Below are positions 37,047-45,358 of a stretch of 58,771 nt of DNA, in pieces; positions within the stretch are counted from its first letter, which is position 1; each line of letters starts with the position of its first letter. Both the position numbers and the translations under genes were made by a program. The notes beneath the pieces were generated by a model, which saw only the letters and a program-made list of their open reading frames with translations, was not told where the DNA came from and did not search any database. Source of the stretch: Crocinitomicaceae bacterium (GTDB lineage Bacteria > Bacteroidota > Bacteroidia > Flavobacteriales_D > Crocinitomicaceae); contig JABURP010000066.1 in NCBI GenBank assembly GCA_014762645.1, positions 1-58,771 of the forward strand, written 5' to 3'.

Positions 37047-37859
37047 ATGAGAACAATACCTTTCTTCATTTATTCTTTGCTATTACTGTTATCTGGAATA
37101 ACATCAGCTTGTTCCGGAGCAGACGAACAGGAGCAGACAAGGGAAATTGAAATAGATACGACGATCATCATTGACGAAGATTACGAGACAATCACATTTA
37201 AAGCGGAAGACGGGTTGGACATCTATGCCAACAAGTACGAAATTGATAAGACCTCTCCTGTCATTGTGTTATGCCATCAGGCCCGCTTCAACAAGTTTGA
37301 ATACGAAGGTATTGCACAACGACTGAATGATATGGGGTTTAATTGTCTGGCTATAGATCAACGTTCAGGTGGTCCAATAGCAATTAAACAAAATCAAACT
37401 TATAACCTGGCTGTTGAAAAAGGGCTTGAGGTAGATTATTTGGATGCTATTCCGGACATAAAAGCGGCTGTAGATTTTGCAGCTGAAGAATACGATCAGG
37501 ACGTGATCCTTTGGGGAAGTTCTTATTCATCTACATTGGCCTTATGGGAAGGTCTAAAAAATGATAAAGTACGAGCAGTTGTAGCCTTTAGTCCCGGGGA
37601 TTATTTTCCTGAACTTGGTTCACTGACAGATTCTCTTAGTACGCTAGAAAAACCATTTTTCATAACTGCCGCAGATTTCGAAATTGACGGTGATGTTGGT
37701 ATTAATGCTTTACTTTCTAAGACAGATTTAGGAGAAAACCAGGTAAAATTTGCTCCTGAATCAAATGGTCATCATGGCTCCAGGGCATTGTGGAAAAACC
37801 AGGCCGGTGGTGAACAGTACTGGGAAGCCGTAACCGATTTTTTAAACTCAATTAAATAA
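37047..37859 (+). CDS. Secreted alpha/beta hydrolase, probably lipoprotein
   Basis: A 270-aa hydrolase. The signal sequence MRTIPFFIYSLLLLLSGITSAC ends at a cysteine, suggesting a lipoprotein, although the lipobox (TSAC) is not ideal. The fold shows VIVLCHQARFNKFEY, NCLAIDQRSGG and the nucleophile elbow GSSYSS, with a late HHG that could hold the catalytic histidine. Substrate unknown; an esterase or dienelactone-hydrolase-like enzyme is likely. The open frame runs 32 codons further upstream into the EamA gene; the ATG at 37047 is chosen because it begins the signal peptide. Confidence 0.8.
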   Translation: MRTIPFFIYSLLLLLSGITSACSGADEQEQTREIEIDTTIIIDEDYETITFKAEDGLDIYANKYEIDKTSPVIVLCHQARFNKFEYEGIAQRLNDMGFNCLAIDQRSGGPIAIKQNQTYNLAVEKGLEVDYLDAIPDIKAAVDFAAEEYDQDVILWGSSYSSTLALWEGLKNDKVRAVVAFSPGDYFPELGSLTDSLSTLEKPFFITAADFEIDGDVGINALLSKTDLGENQVKFAPESNGHHGSRALWKNQAGGEQYWEAVTDFLNSIK

Positions 37860-37917
37860 CCAACTTATTTTGGTATAATACGTGATACTTAATAGAATAA
37901 CTTGAAAAAATATTGTT

Positions 37918-38313
37918 ATGAAATCAAGATATTACTCGACTTTTTTGATGCTTTTTTTAATGATGTTCGTTGCCAATATTGCATCTGCAAGGGCAGTGAT
38001 CGTGCTCAGTGAAGATAAAGCCGATTACGTGCAGACGGATAACAGTTACACCCTGAACTTTGACATTGAGGGGACTGAAAATGATATTTCACTCATCAAC
38101 AGCCGTGCTGAACCCATGAAGGATAAAATGAGTCTGAGCACGAAAAAAATTAGGGATGGACTTTATGAAGCCGTTTTTATTGCAAAAGACAACAACACAG
38201 CTGAAAATGTAAAAAAAATGCTGATGATGTGTGGTTTTCAGGTGGTGAAGCACAAGGGGAAAACCTATGGTCTTTCACAGATCATTGACATATTAAAGTC
38301 CTATCAGGAGTAA
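37918..38313 (+). CDS. Small secreted protein of unknown function
   Basis: A 131-aa protein with a signal peptide ending near ANIASA (residues 19-24). The rest has about two beta-rich segments and a C-terminal helical piece (TAENVKKMLMMCGFQVV). I do not recognise a family. It ends 3 nt before the stop of the convergent thioredoxin-like gene. Confidence 0.7.
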   Translation: MKSRYYSTFLMLFLMMFVANIASARAVIVLSEDKADYVQTDNSYTLNFDIEGTENDISLINSRAEPMKDKMSLSTKKIRDGLYEAVFIAKDNNTAENVKKMLMMCGFQVVKHKGKTYGLSQIIDILKSYQE

Positions 38314-38316
38314 TTT

Positions 38317-38817
38317 TTACTTTAGACGCTTCTTTAAATACTCAAGAAATTTAGTCCGGGTAGCAAAATCCGCGTCAAGAAATGATTTACTGCCCCTCAA
38401 CACTCCGGCTCCGTTATATACAGAAAACGCAGGTGTTTGCTCTATGTAGTAGGTTTGTTCTTTGAGAAAATCCTTATACGCTTTACTTCTTTTCTCATAA
38501 GGATCAGAAGGACTCATACGGTCTATGTCCAGATTTACCGCGATTGGATAAAAGTTTTCTTTTATAAAATTGACAATGGTAGTATCGCTAAGGACCTTGG
38601 CATTGAAATTATTGACATCTATTCTATAATGTTCGTAGTAATACACCAGGACACGTTTTCCTTTAGACATTTCCAATAACTGATCTACCGAAATGTCTTT
38701 GGCTGTATAGAAATTAAAAATAGATGAATCGGGATGGCTGGTCCACTCTTGTGAATACACACCTTTAGACACCATACAACCAAGCGAGATTAGTAAAATA
38801 CAAATTGAGGTTCTCAT
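38317..38817 (-). CDS. Secreted thioredoxin-like protein lacking the CXXC motif
   Basis: A 166-aa protein with signal peptide MRTSICILLISLGCMVSKGVYSQ. The order of elements fits a thioredoxin fold: KGKRVLVYYYEHY (strand leading to the usual active site), SDTTIVNFIKENFYPIAVNLD (helix and strand) and TPAFSVYNGAG (the cis-proline loop, TP). At the active-site position it has EHYRID instead of CXXC, so it cannot be a dithiol oxidoreductase. It might act as a chaperone or binding protein. The domain call is by pattern, not search. Confidence 0.65.
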   Translation of the reverse strand: MRTSICILLISLGCMVSKGVYSQEWTSHPDSSIFNFYTAKDISVDQLLEMSKGKRVLVYYYEHYRIDVNNFNAKVLSDTTIVNFIKENFYPIAVNLDIDRMSPSDPYEKRSKAYKDFLKEQTYYIEQTPAFSVYNGAGVLRGSKSFLDADFATRTKFLEYLKKRLK

Positions 38818-38833
38818 ATAGTAAATATAAGAA

Positions 38834-38862
38834 AACCGATCTCCAAAAACCAGAGATCGGTT
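38834..38862 (-). terminator. Hairpin terminator of the DUF5686 gene
   Basis: A perfect 10-bp stem, AACCGATCTC with GAGATCGGTT, encloses a 9-nt loop. On the minus strand it is followed by TTCTTATATTTA. It lies 105 nt after the DUF5686 stop and just before the thioredoxin-like gene. Confidence 0.65.
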
Positions 38863-38967
38863 GATTATGTTGGTCTTGAGTTAACTAATAATTAATGTTG
38901 CCTGACCATCTAATTAAATGACGATCAAGCATTTTTACCGTTGCTTTTAAATGAGTTTTTTAGATAG

Positions 38968-41484
38968 TTACCACGACCATTTGTTGGTCCAGGAATTGAA
39001 GAAATCCACGCCAAACTTAAAATTAAAGAGGGCTGTATTGGGATTACTATTATCTCTAAATGCATATACTACAGCAATTTTGAACAACTGTTTTCTTATC
39101 TTGAATTTTCGTTCTAACCCAATATATGCTTCAAGGTGACGGTAACTCCATTCATTGATGTACAAAAATCCGCCTCCTCCAAAAACTTCAATTTTTAACT
39201 TGTTGATTAAAGGAACTTTTCCCAGCAAGGCTCCATTGAAGTGATGAATGACATACGCCTGAACAAATGGCCGTGCAGTATGGAAAGTTGAATCCAACAT
39301 CTGCAGCGATTGTAACGGATTAGAGAAAAAGAAAAAATCAGATCCTCTAAAGAATTTCTGCTCAATGAATTGTACATTGTCCAGATTATTTTTATCACCG
39401 ATAAAGGACCCTGCTTCTACATCCCATTTCATTATTCCAAATGTTCCAAAGGTTACCTCATCCGTAGCACCTATCTCAACATAATTGAAATTCACATCAG
39501 AGCCGAACATATCCGGTACGCCTTTTTTATAAGTTAAGCGAAGTTGAGGATATTCAGTTCCAATGATGATTTTCTTCCCTTTCTTTATCACATACTGTTG
39601 CTTAAAACGATAAAGGAATTCCAATTCAAATACGGAGACAGTATAGGTATCATAAGGCTGTGGTGGACTCCAAAAACCTATAGCGTAGAGAGTGTCTTGC
39701 CATGGTGCCGGTTCTATATCGGCAATACTTCTTCTGGTTGAATAGTCGTAAGATAATCGACCATATAATCCATTTACAATCTCAAACCGTTGACTGGCTC
39801 CGATAAATGTATTTCGGACAAAATTTCCTCCGCTTAACAAATTCGTTAGTGACTGCTCAAGCGTAATAATGTCGTAAATATCCCCCCCTCTCACCTTCAA
39901 ACTTCCAAAATGCCTGGGTAAATAGGTGTATTCAATTCCAAGGTCACCCTTAACATCTTTGTTTCTGAATCCATAATCAATATCGCCATCTACCCTTATT
40001 TTTTGAGCATTCTCAAACTCTTTTGAATAATACCCTCCAATTCGGTGACGGTAACCACCCACTGCTAAAAACTGAAGCTGATTGATTAACGGGTTAATAT
40101 AAATTTCCTGTTTCTTTTCTCTACTCCTAAAACCTACACCACTTAATACCACGTCCCAAAATGTGACCTTGTTGTACTCTTGATTGACACTATCTATGTA
40201 TTCATCTGACTGGACAATTTTAGTAATTGAGTCTTGTTCCCTGATAAACTTTAGCTCTTCCGGCTTGAGCTGCAGCGGACGTGTATCCGCCCAATAGGCA
40301 GAATCTTTGTCAAATGCGTCCTCTTCATATTCCATTACCACATTATTAAATTCTTTTTTATCAAACTCAAGATCAAACTCATAATTGGAATGTTGCACCC
40401 TGGTGTTTGCCAGAATCCTGTCAGAACCATCATTGATCGTGTAGATAAACTCTCTTCTCACAGGCACCCAGTTGCTGTCTATTTGTTCATAATCCTGAAT
40501 AATTCGAAAATCCTTGAAATACTCCATTGAAGAAGAATTAATAGAAAGGTCCATAGACTTGATCACCCACAAAGAATCAATTATGTAAAGGTTGCCTGAA
40601 AATAATGGCGATTCATTAAAACGAGGCTCTACAATGATGTCATAAATTTTTTGGCCATCTTCAAAAAAGACCGATTTCAGATAAAACTTGTAGTTCAGAA
40701 AGGTATTAAAGGCAACGGGAGACACTAAAGGTCTGGAACTAATCTTGGGTAGACTAATGAGGTTTTGGTAGGGATCAAACTCTCCGTCTTCTGTCTTTTC
40801 AAAAAAGATATAAGGGTTGTACTCAATCACCTGAGTTGGCAAGAGACTGTTTGGGTTACTAAAGTCAGCACTTACAACGACTGAACTATTTGACTTATCT
40901 GAATAATCCTGATGCGCCAGAATAACTTCTTTATAGGTGTCATTTGCTTCAAACCGGGTAATGGAATATGACTCGGTAAAATTCATCTTTTGCCTGCCTT
41001 CCGGTTCATCCTCTTCTTTCATGAAGGGAATTCTGTTTTCCTTTTCTAGCCCCGTTTTAATGTAGGTATAACATTGATACGTCTCATATTGACGTTTCAT
41101 ATTCTTTTTATTATCAACAACCGCCTTAATTACCTCTTTAGCAATATCTCGTTTATCTGCATATACTTCAACTGCTGTCAACTCAGTGCTTATCTCAATC
41201 AAAGTAACATCATGAATATTCATTTTTTCTGATATCCGAACTGTATCCACCTTTGTTTCAAACCCTAACATAGAGTACGAAATAATGAATTCTCCTTTCT
41301 CATTAATTTCCAGGAAATAGGCTCCGTTTGCATTGGTTGGAACACCGTATGTAGAATTTTCAACAGATACCCTGGCACCAGGTATCCCCTGACCATATTC
41401 ATCTTTAACGGTACCTTTAATAACATACTGACCATACCCAGTAAAACTGAATACAAGAAGAAGTATAAAAACGATTTTCTGCAT
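38968..41484 (-). CDS. DUF5686-family outer-membrane protein with carboxypeptidase-regulatory-like domain
   Basis: An 838-aa protein with signal peptide MQKIVFILLLVFSFTGYGQ. Residues ~20-95 are a CarboxypepD-regulatory-like beta domain (YVIKGTVKDEYGQGIPGARV, GAYFL, GFETK). The DUF5686 region follows and ends in an outer-membrane beta-barrel-like half (from about residue 470) finishing FNFKFGVDFFNSWTNKWSW. The family is widespread in Bacteroidota; its function is unknown. A promoter lies upstream and a hairpin terminator downstream. Confidence 0.87.
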   Translation of the reverse strand: MQKIVFILLLVFSFTGYGQYVIKGTVKDEYGQGIPGARVSVENSTYGVPTNANGAYFLEINEKGEFIISYSMLGFETKVDTVRISEKMNIHDVTLIEISTELTAVEVYADKRDIAKEVIKAVVDNKKNMKRQYETYQCYTYIKTGLEKENRIPFMKEEDEPEGRQKMNFTESYSITRFEANDTYKEVILAHQDYSDKSNSSVVVSADFSNPNSLLPTQVIEYNPYIFFEKTEDGEFDPYQNLISLPKISSRPLVSPVAFNTFLNYKFYLKSVFFEDGQKIYDIIVEPRFNESPLFSGNLYIIDSLWVIKSMDLSINSSSMEYFKDFRIIQDYEQIDSNWVPVRREFIYTINDGSDRILANTRVQHSNYEFDLEFDKKEFNNVVMEYEEDAFDKDSAYWADTRPLQLKPEELKFIREQDSITKIVQSDEYIDSVNQEYNKVTFWDVVLSGVGFRSREKKQEIYINPLINQLQFLAVGGYRHRIGGYYSKEFENAQKIRVDGDIDYGFRNKDVKGDLGIEYTYLPRHFGSLKVRGGDIYDIITLEQSLTNLLSGGNFVRNTFIGASQRFEIVNGLYGRLSYDYSTRRSIADIEPAPWQDTLYAIGFWSPPQPYDTYTVSVFELEFLYRFKQQYVIKKGKKIIIGTEYPQLRLTYKKGVPDMFGSDVNFNYVEIGATDEVTFGTFGIMKWDVEAGSFIGDKNNLDNVQFIEQKFFRGSDFFFFSNPLQSLQMLDSTFHTARPFVQAYVIHHFNGALLGKVPLINKLKIEVFGGGGFLYINEWSYRHLEAYIGLERKFKIRKQLFKIAVVYAFRDNSNPNTALFNFKFGVDFFNSWTNKWSW

Positions 41485-41505
41485 AGATGCCCACTATCGG
41501 ACGAA

Positions 41506-41533
41506 CAAAACTATAAAAAGTTACTACCAACAA
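41506..41533 (-). promoter_or_regulatory. Promoter of the DUF5686 gene
   Basis: On the minus strand TTTG (around 41531-41534) and TAGTTTTG (41506-41513) are 17 nt apart. The box ends 21 nt before the ATG. It begins right after the terminator of the M1 peptidase gene. Confidence 0.6.
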
Positions 41534-41536
41534 AGA

Positions 41537-41564
41537 ACCGCTCAACACAAATGTATTGAGCGGT
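41537..41564 (-). terminator. Hairpin terminator of the M1 aminopeptidase gene
   Basis: A perfect 9-bp stem, ACCGCTCAA with TTGAGCGGT, encloses a 10-nt loop, about 30 nt after the stop codon. The T run is weak (TTCTTTG) and overlaps the next gene's -33 element. Confidence 0.6.
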
Positions 41565-41593
41565 CCTGAACAAAAGTTATGAAAAAAAGGCGT

Positions 41594-43489
41594 TTAACCT
41601 TCCCAACCTAATATCTCATCAATTGTGAGATAAGAGATTGAGTGATAATTGGGTCTTGCTTTAGCATAGATGTTACGTGCCATATCAAGGCCTTCATCTG
41701 TTTCTGCCAGAGCACTGTATATAGGTTCAAGGAATTTTCTTCGTCCAACATTAATTAAAAACTTCTCCATATAAGGATCAATACCGTGATAACCTTTCTC
41801 GATTGAAATCACGTACCATTCCGCCATAATTTCCGAATTACCCCGGTTTGAGAAATTGAACTCATCATCAAGCATCTTTAGATCATCAGCAGTTGCAGCT
41901 TCCGGAATATGTCTGATAAAATGTAACCACTCATGTGTTGTCCATGCATCTTTATCAATACCTAGTTCTGACACCTTATCGACATCAACAATCATATCAC
42001 ATTTATCACTAACCAATTCGAATTTATCGGTCTCAACTTTAACACAGTTATCAGGAATTCCTTTTCCGTAAACCCATTCATCAACATTAAATTCCACGTT
42101 GTTTGGTTTAAGTAAGTTTGATTTCAAATAGGCAACGAACATTTCCGTAGTCACGGTTTCGAATTCATGATCGTCAAAGTACTTTTTTAGAAAAGCATCA
42201 AATTTATCACGGCCAACAGCTTCTTCCAGGGTTTTCAGAAATAAGGCGCCTTTTACGTATGCGATAGCCGTCATACCTTCATCCGGGTCACGTCCCTGCA
42301 GATCAAGTTTCAGGTGTGTGTCTTCAGGATGCTCTCCATCAATAATGTCTTCATTTTCACTTTCCAACCCCTGATATTCGATCTGCATCAGCATATCAGC
42401 ATATTCTTTTCCGTAAACCTGCTCCATTATTCTGTTCTCAAAATACACCGTAAATCCTTCGTTTAGCCAGAAATCGTTCCAGGTTGCGTTTGTAACTAGG
42501 TTACCAGACCATGAGTGTGCTAATTCGTGTGCAATAAGTGATACCAATGATCGATCTCCTGCCAAAATTGTTGGTGTAGCAAATGTCAGTTTAGGATTCT
42601 CCATTCCTCCAAACGGAAATGAAGGAGGTAATACAATGATGTCATAACGTCCCCATTTGTATTCTCCATATAGCTCCTCAGCTGCAATCACCATTTGTTC
42701 GACATCCGCAAATTCATAGACACACGCGTCAATTAATGAGGGCTCAGTGAACACACCAGTTCTTTCCCCCAAAGAGGCAAACTCTAGATCACCTACCGCA
42801 AGTGCTATAAGGTAAGAAGGAATCGGGTTTGTCATTTCAAAATGATACCAGCCATCTGCACTTCTTACAGTGTCATTGTCAGCACTCATAACAGCCATAA
42901 GTCCATCCGGTACTTCAACATCAGCCGAATAAGTAATTCTTTTACCCGGAGTGTCCTGGCATGGTATCCAGGTCCTTGTTAAAATTGCTTGCCCTTGCGT
43001 AAACAGATAAGGGTATTGTTTTCCGGCAGTTTGTTGTGGATTTAACCATTGAAGTGCCTTTGCATCTGACGGAGTGGAGTAAAAGATTTGAACCTTCTTC
43101 GTATTCGGTTTAATGTCTACAGTTAAAGGAGAACCTAAAAGCTCGTCATGTTCACCTATTTCAAAATTTGTCACTTCTTCGTCATCCAGAACAATTTTTT
43201 CAATCTTCAATCCATTAATATCAAAGATCATTTTATCCGTTTTTGATACGTTGTCAATATCGTGAACCACATATCCTGAAAGAATCTCTTCATCAAAATC
43301 CACACTAATGTTTAAATGCAGATGTGTGGTGTAAACATCAAACGAGTTAGCGTACGAGTGATGATCAACTAATTGTTCATTTGTTTGTTTCTCATGCTCT
43401 ATCATTTCGGCTTGATCAGGTGAAGCCGCACTGCAAGAGATAAGTAGGAATGAAATAATAAATGTTCTTAGTATTTGATTTATAGACAC
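41594..43489 (-). CDS. M1-family zinc aminopeptidase, lipoprotein
   Basis: A 631-aa peptidase of the leukotriene A4 hydrolase/aminopeptidase branch. The exopeptidase motif GGMEN is at residues 294-298, HELAH at 321-325 and the third zinc ligand E344 (NEGF). The N-terminus (RTFIISFLLISC) is a lipoprotein signal with C19. There is no ATG start: a GTG at 43489 follows an in-frame stop a few codons upstream and gives the full signal sequence. The helical C-terminal domain is present. Role: trimming peptides in the periplasm or at the surface. Confidence 0.92.
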   Translation of the reverse strand: MSINQILRTFIISFLLISCSAASPDQAEMIEHEKQTNEQLVDHHSYANSFDVYTTHLHLNISVDFDEEILSGYVVHDIDNVSKTDKMIFDINGLKIEKIVLDDEEVTNFEIGEHDELLGSPLTVDIKPNTKKVQIFYSTPSDAKALQWLNPQQTAGKQYPYLFTQGQAILTRTWIPCQDTPGKRITYSADVEVPDGLMAVMSADNDTVRSADGWYHFEMTNPIPSYLIALAVGDLEFASLGERTGVFTEPSLIDACVYEFADVEQMVIAAEELYGEYKWGRYDIIVLPPSFPFGGMENPKLTFATPTILAGDRSLVSLIAHELAHSWSGNLVTNATWNDFWLNEGFTVYFENRIMEQVYGKEYADMLMQIEYQGLESENEDIIDGEHPEDTHLKLDLQGRDPDEGMTAIAYVKGALFLKTLEEAVGRDKFDAFLKKYFDDHEFETVTTEMFVAYLKSNLLKPNNVEFNVDEWVYGKGIPDNCVKVETDKFELVSDKCDMIVDVDKVSELGIDKDAWTTHEWLHFIRHIPEAATADDLKMLDDEFNFSNRGNSEIMAEWYVISIEKGYHGIDPYMEKFLINVGRRKFLEPIYSALAETDEGLDMARNIYAKARPNYHSISYLTIDEILGWEG

Positions 43490-43518
43490 TTTGTAAAGGT
43501 TTTTTTATGTTGCGTGCA

Positions 43519-43526
43519 CAAAGATA
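43519..43526 (-). promoter_or_regulatory. Putative -7 box of the M1 aminopeptidase gene
   Basis: TATCTTTG on the minus strand ends 29 nt before the GTG start. No clear -33 element was seen. Confidence 0.45.
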
Positions 43527-43719
43527 CAGGTTATAATCTGAGCATTCAGTAATTTTTATCCCAACGTGGTAAAGATATCGCTTAAGGTGTTTATTTGACA
43601 GATTAACGTTTGTTTCACACGGAGTTAATATTTACGCAACAAATTAAATTTAAGAATCGCTATGATGTTTAATTTTATTTTGGTTAATTTCACGGGCTTA
43701 AACTATTGAGCCTAATGAT

Positions 43720-45321
43720 ATGAGTAATAACTCTTCGGTTGCAACCCAGAAAGAATTTTTAGGACACCCGGTAGGGCTTTATGTGCTGTTTTTCACAGAG
43801 ATGTGGGAACGATTCTCGTACTATGGTATGAGGGCTATTTTAGTACTTTATCTAGTTTCAGCAACAAATCAGGAAAATGCTGGACTAGGTTGGGAAAATG
43901 CAGATGCCTTGGCACTCTATGGATGGTATACTATGCTAGTGTACGTTATGTCAATACCAGGTGGTATTATTGCTGATCGATTAATCGGTCAAAAAAAATC
44001 AGTTCTTATTGGAGGTCTTTTACTTTGTTGCGGGCATGGTATTCTTGCTATAGAGGAAATGTGGGCATTTTATACCGGTTTGCTACTGATCATTTTAGGT
44101 GTTGGGATGCTTAAACCGAATATATCGACAATGGTTGGTGGTTTATATAGAAAAGGAGACATCCGCCGAGATAAAGGATTTACGATTTTTTACATTGGAA
44201 TTAATATCGGTGCATTTTTATCTAGTTTAATTGTAGGGTACGTCGGAGAAGTACATGGCTGGCATTACGGATTTGGATTAGCAGGTATTGGAATGTTACT
44301 CGGCCAAATTATCTATATGGCCGGACAAAAGCATTTGACAGAAGTCGGCAACTTAATGAAAAATAAGGAAAAGCAAGTCGCCCTACAAAATGATGAAACA
44401 ATAGACCAGGTATCAACCAGCAAAGAAGATGTCAACTTGTTCTCATTAATGTTCAGGACGCCACTTCTGGCTGTTTTGGCAATTTGCGCTGTTCCTGCAG
44501 GATTTGGAATTGCTTACTTTATACATCCTACACTAGGTTTTTTTGCAGGCGTATTACTATTCATGTTAGGATACTTTGGAGCAATGTATAAAGATCTTGA
44601 TAAGATTGAAAAAGATAGGGTCAGTGTTATTTTTATATCATTCCTCATAGTCGTGGTATTTTGGGGTGCATTTGAACAAGCAGGTGGATTAATGAATATC
44701 TATACCATGGAAAAGACCAATAGGTTCTTATTTGGTTATGAAATACCAGCATCTGTATTTCAATCACTGAACGCCATGTTCATTATTATTTTCGGAACAG
44801 TTGTTGCCAGTTTTTGGGCTAAAAGAAAATTGAAATCAAAAGAAAGTTCATCCCTGTTTAAAATGGCTATCGGAACCATAATAATGGGATCAGGATTTTT
44901 ATTTATGACCGCTGCTGCAGCTGAATTTGAGGCCACCGGATCTTCAGCAATGTACTGGTTGGTATTAGCATATTTACTTCATACGATTGGTGAATTATGT
45001 GCCTCACCAGTTGCGTTATCATTTATTACGAAGCTTGCACCACTGCGCTATGGTTCCATAATGATGGGAACCTATTTTGCCATGACAGGTTTTGGAAATA
45101 AATTAGCTGGTACCTTAGGGGAATCTGCTAGTGAATATGGGGAATATGCAGTTTTTACTGGAATTGCTGTATTTTGTGCGATATTTGGTTTTTTAATAAT
45201 TGCCTTAAAGAAGAGATTGAAAGGATTAACTCATGGTGCTGAAGACAACGAAGGCACAGCGTATGAAGAGACGGAAGGTTTTGAAATTGCAGACCAGGAA
45301 AACGAAGAGGATTTAGTTTAG
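43720..45321 (+). CDS. POT-family proton-coupled oligopeptide transporter (first copy)
   Basis: A 533-aa major-facilitator peptide symporter with 12-14 helices. The POT signature is near the N-terminus: FFTEMWERFSYYGMRAILV (ExxERFxYY, proton coupling), with FYIGINIGAF in helix 4-5 and GELCASPVALSFITKLAP in helix 10. It imports di- or tripeptides across the inner membrane. A second POT gene starts 37 nt downstream, so the two probably share an mRNA. Confidence 0.94.
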   Translation: MSNNSSVATQKEFLGHPVGLYVLFFTEMWERFSYYGMRAILVLYLVSATNQENAGLGWENADALALYGWYTMLVYVMSIPGGIIADRLIGQKKSVLIGGLLLCCGHGILAIEEMWAFYTGLLLIILGVGMLKPNISTMVGGLYRKGDIRRDKGFTIFYIGINIGAFLSSLIVGYVGEVHGWHYGFGLAGIGMLLGQIIYMAGQKHLTEVGNLMKNKEKQVALQNDETIDQVSTSKEDVNLFSLMFRTPLLAVLAICAVPAGFGIAYFIHPTLGFFAGVLLFMLGYFGAMYKDLDKIEKDRVSVIFISFLIVVVFWGAFEQAGGLMNIYTMEKTNRFLFGYEIPASVFQSLNAMFIIIFGTVVASFWAKRKLKSKESSSLFKMAIGTIIMGSGFLFMTAAAAEFEATGSSAMYWLVLAYLLHTIGELCASPVALSFITKLAPLRYGSIMMGTYFAMTGFGNKLAGTLGESASEYGEYAVFTGIAVFCAIFGFLIIALKKRLKGLTHGAEDNEGTAYEETEGFEIADQENEEDLV

Positions 45322-45358
45322 TTAGATACACAGAGCGAAAAAGAATTCTATATATACA

